DNA of 64,000 nt, from NCBI RefSeq assembly GCF_949628265.1, contig NC_088790.1, positions 15,814,545-15,878,544 on the forward strand. The letters run 5' to 3'. Shown here piece after piece: positions 62,301 through 64,000 of the stretch. Position numbers and translations under genes: made by a program. The notes under the pieces are model-generated. The model made no database searches. It was not told the origin of the DNA and saw only the letters and a program-made list of their open reading frames with translations. The number at the start of each line of letters is the position of its first letter. Position 1 is the stretch's first letter. The stretch comes from Cloeon dipterum. Lineage: Eukaryota > Arthropoda > Insecta > Ephemeroptera > Baetidae.

Positions 62301-63742
62301 AAATAATTTACCTCAACAGTTGGGATGATGCAAGGGTGAAGTCTTCTAGCCACCCGCACTCTGCAATCAGTCATCCTTGTCATAGGGTTACCAGTTAGCC
62401 ACAATTTTTGCAGGTGTGGCAGCTTTGACAGCGAAGCCAACACTTTAGGGTCCACCAAACAATTCCAACCGCAGTGGTAGATTTCCAAGTTGGAGAATGC
62501 CTCTAGGCCTGAATTCGTTTTAAGATTGCTTTAAAACGGAAATTTAATTTCTCACCGTTCAAATTTTCCAACATATTGTGGGCAATGGCAAAAGATTTTA
62601 GAGTCCTGCTCGTGTTTTTGTGCAATCTAGGCACGGCGCAGAGATGATTGTAACTGAGATCTAAGGTCACGAGATTTGGCAGTTGCTCTAGACCATTGGT
62701 GTTGGTTATCACATTGTGTCGCAGATCAACTTCCTGAAGAAGTATAGGTGAGCAATGGGCCAAATGTATTGCTATTTTCAGGGTTGCAAAAATCCTTTTT
62801 TAAAAAGCACATTATTTATTTTTCTAGGCTAAAAAAATTATGAAAACAGAATTTTCAGTCATGTCTCATTAACCGTAACTTCAGATGGAGAAAGACGGCA
62901 TTGAGACCAAATTGCGGACAGTGTGGTGCAACACTAAAAAAAACCCAAAAATGCGCCTTGTTATCAGCTTATTAATTACATAATCAATTTACTCAAGCTC
63001 AAGATTTTTTGAAAAATTGACAAGTATTAAATAGCGATGAAAATTACATCAATACCAAGGAAATGCAACCCTAGGATTTTGTTCCTTCAAAATTACATAC
63101 TTTGAGCGATGTGGCCCATGCTAATGAGGAATCCAAGGCACTTAGGTTGTTGTGTGGCAGTGACAAATTATGCAAATGGGGCCATTCTGTTTGGCCCAGT
63201 AAATCCTCGACCCGTCCGACACTTCTTGAGATTCGAATATACTCTAGCCTTGGCTGAAGCAGTTGCATTCCTGTCACCATGTGCAGTGGAATTCTTTCAA
63301 GGGTCAGTTCTCTGCAAACATGAGGAATGCATGTCAAATTGACAGATGATCCACATAAATATTAACAGCCATTTTGTAAACAAACAAATCCGTCAGATGC
63401 AAATATAAACCTGTCTTACTTGAGATTACGAAATTTTGAGAGGTCAAGGTTTCCCTGCAGCGTGTCTGAGCCGTGTGTCAGCTTGAGAGCCTCAACCCTT
63501 TGAACAAAGTCGTGCAGGAAGTGCAGATCATGCATTTTCGCATTGCTGGAGGAATGGGTGACCACTTGAAAGAGAAGCGAGTCATCATTCATCTGGTCAG
63601 AAGGCGCCGTGATCAGGAAGAAGGCTGCGTTCAACTTCTGTGCGAGCGCAGCTGTCAGTGCTAGACGTTGTCCACCGCTCAGAATCTTGTCCCCGTGCGC
63701 CTTCAGCAGGCTGGACAGCGCCTGCACGTCGCTACCGATCAT
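59220..63742 (-). CDS. STK11IP: STK11/LKB1-interacting protein-like leucine-rich repeat protein
   Basis: Exons 63420-63742, 63101-63311, 62556-62733, 62312-62508, 62013-62256, 61697-61962, 60936-61083, 60783-60879, 60561-60726, 60392-60503, 60181-60333, 59922-60084 and, tentatively, 59220-59319 join in phase to about 785 residues. The ATG at 63,742 follows an in-frame TAG ten codons upstream. Residues 100-300 carry leucine-rich repeats (LHNLSLPHNNLSALD, SLKEVDLRHNVI, LVTLDLSYNHL, LQKLWLTGNPM). Later come the coiled LREKLGESWLGG motif, an acidic linker (HLNESEEDEEESGDE), a PH-like region, and a CxxC...CxxC zinc-ribbon-like pair (Cys635/638, Cys656/659). Domain order matches STK11IP, which in mammals binds the LKB1 kinase and localises to endosomes and lysosomes. 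Human STK11IP is longer at the C-terminus; the 3' end here is the least certain part. Confidence 0.82.
59399..59404 (+). terminator. Possible polyadenylation signal of the PSAT gene
   Basis: AATAAA about 257 nt after the TGA stop. If used, the PSAT 3' UTR would overlap the proposed last exon of the convergent LRR gene (59,220-59,319) on the opposite strand. Confidence 0.45.
59717..59732 (-). other. Candidate 16-nt microexon in the STK11IP-like gene
   Basis: CACCAATGAACTACAG is bounded by an ATTTTAG acceptor and a GTATAA donor. It fits the phase left by exon 12, adding S-T-N-E-L-Q, and would end in phase 0. Joining the exon at 59,319 after it would change that exon's frame, so the two are alternatives unless another exon exists. 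It may be chance in AT-rich DNA. Confidence 0.2.
61377..61390. repeat. Poly-C tract (C14) in an intron
   Basis: Fourteen consecutive C within an AT-rich 613-nt intron between exons 6 and 7 of the STK11IP-like gene. Such tracts are prone to length error in sequencing. Confidence 0.95.
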
Positions 63743-64000
63743 TTTGGACAGAACATTCGCTTGCTTTCGCTACAGTTTGTTGCTTTGCGCTTAGGCGATC
63801 AGCTGCTGCTCACAATCAGTTGATGTTGACTAATCAAATCAGTAGCGTAGAAAGTTAAGGAGCCGGAGATCTTCTTAAATACTTTAGAATTGATTGACCC
63901 ATTTAAACATCAAAGCCGTGTTTTAAACAAAAATAATTTCTCCTTACTGAGATTGCTACATGAACTTAGGAATATGCTGAAATATTCACATTTTATTTTG
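63743..64000 (-). promoter_or_regulatory. Upstream region of the STK11IP-like gene
   Basis: Sequence upstream of the ATG at 63,742. No TATA box is evident at a convincing distance, which fits a housekeeping gene. The transcription start may lie within about 150 nt, but no initiator was pinned down. Confidence 0.35.

Noticed and set aside
62880..62935. Possible extra minus-strand exon in the STK11IP-like gene, bounded by TTTTAG
   Set aside because: Joining exon 2 directly to exon 3 gives a perfect leucine-rich repeat (SLKEVDLRHN). Inserting this piece destroys the repeat and adds Cys/Ser-rich sequence with a weak donor.

Overview
This window is animal nuclear DNA, most likely from an arthropod and probably a hexapod. 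Genes are split by short GT-AG introns (about 50-700 nt), core promoters carry TATA boxes, and the largest gene is an apolipophorin, the haemolymph lipoprotein precursor of arthropods. It sits next to brachyurin/chymotrypsin-like serine proteases. The species cannot be named from the sequence. All gene models were built by hand from reading frame, splice-site phase and family resemblance; in each complete model the exon lengths sum to a multiple of three.

Positions 1-24,430 hold no exon I can support. AT-rich DNA alternates with higher-GC blocks that carry many TAATTA/CAATTA-type words. The region contains a (TG)20 microsatellite, two pairs of diverged dispersed repeats and one clear non-autonomous hAT-type element (21,984-22,333) with a perfect 8-bp target duplication. 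A short minus-strand exon with an excellent splice donor lies at 24,436-24,483, preceded by a GC-rich leader. It looks like the first coding exon of a gene running off the left edge, so most of the first 24 kb may be its first intron.

From 44,732 down to 27,097 on the minus strand lies a complete apolipophorin gene: 40 coding exons, about 3,389 residues. It has a signal peptide, an N-terminal lipid-transfer module, a furin-type RNKR site near residue 709, a long beta-rich and amphipathic middle, a von Willebrand D domain near residues 2829-2974 and a Cys-containing tail. Two places need transcript evidence: the exon 12/13 junction, where the obvious reading path breaks, and a stop-free 54-nt intron.

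From 47,312 to 55,554 on the plus strand is a small S1 protease cluster. One gene (49,295-52,051) has lost all three catalytic residues. Upstream of it is a second set of its first three exons (47,312-47,860) that keeps the catalytic His, stays in phase, and has no 3' exons of its own. The next gene (53,798-55,554) is an intact secreted chymotrypsin/brachyurin-like zymogen.

The right end has two converging housekeeping genes. Phosphoserine aminotransferase (56,903-59,142, plus) belongs to serine biosynthesis. An STK11/LKB1-interacting-protein-like leucine-rich-repeat gene (63,742 down to about 59,220, minus) faces it. Their stop codons may be under 100 bp apart.
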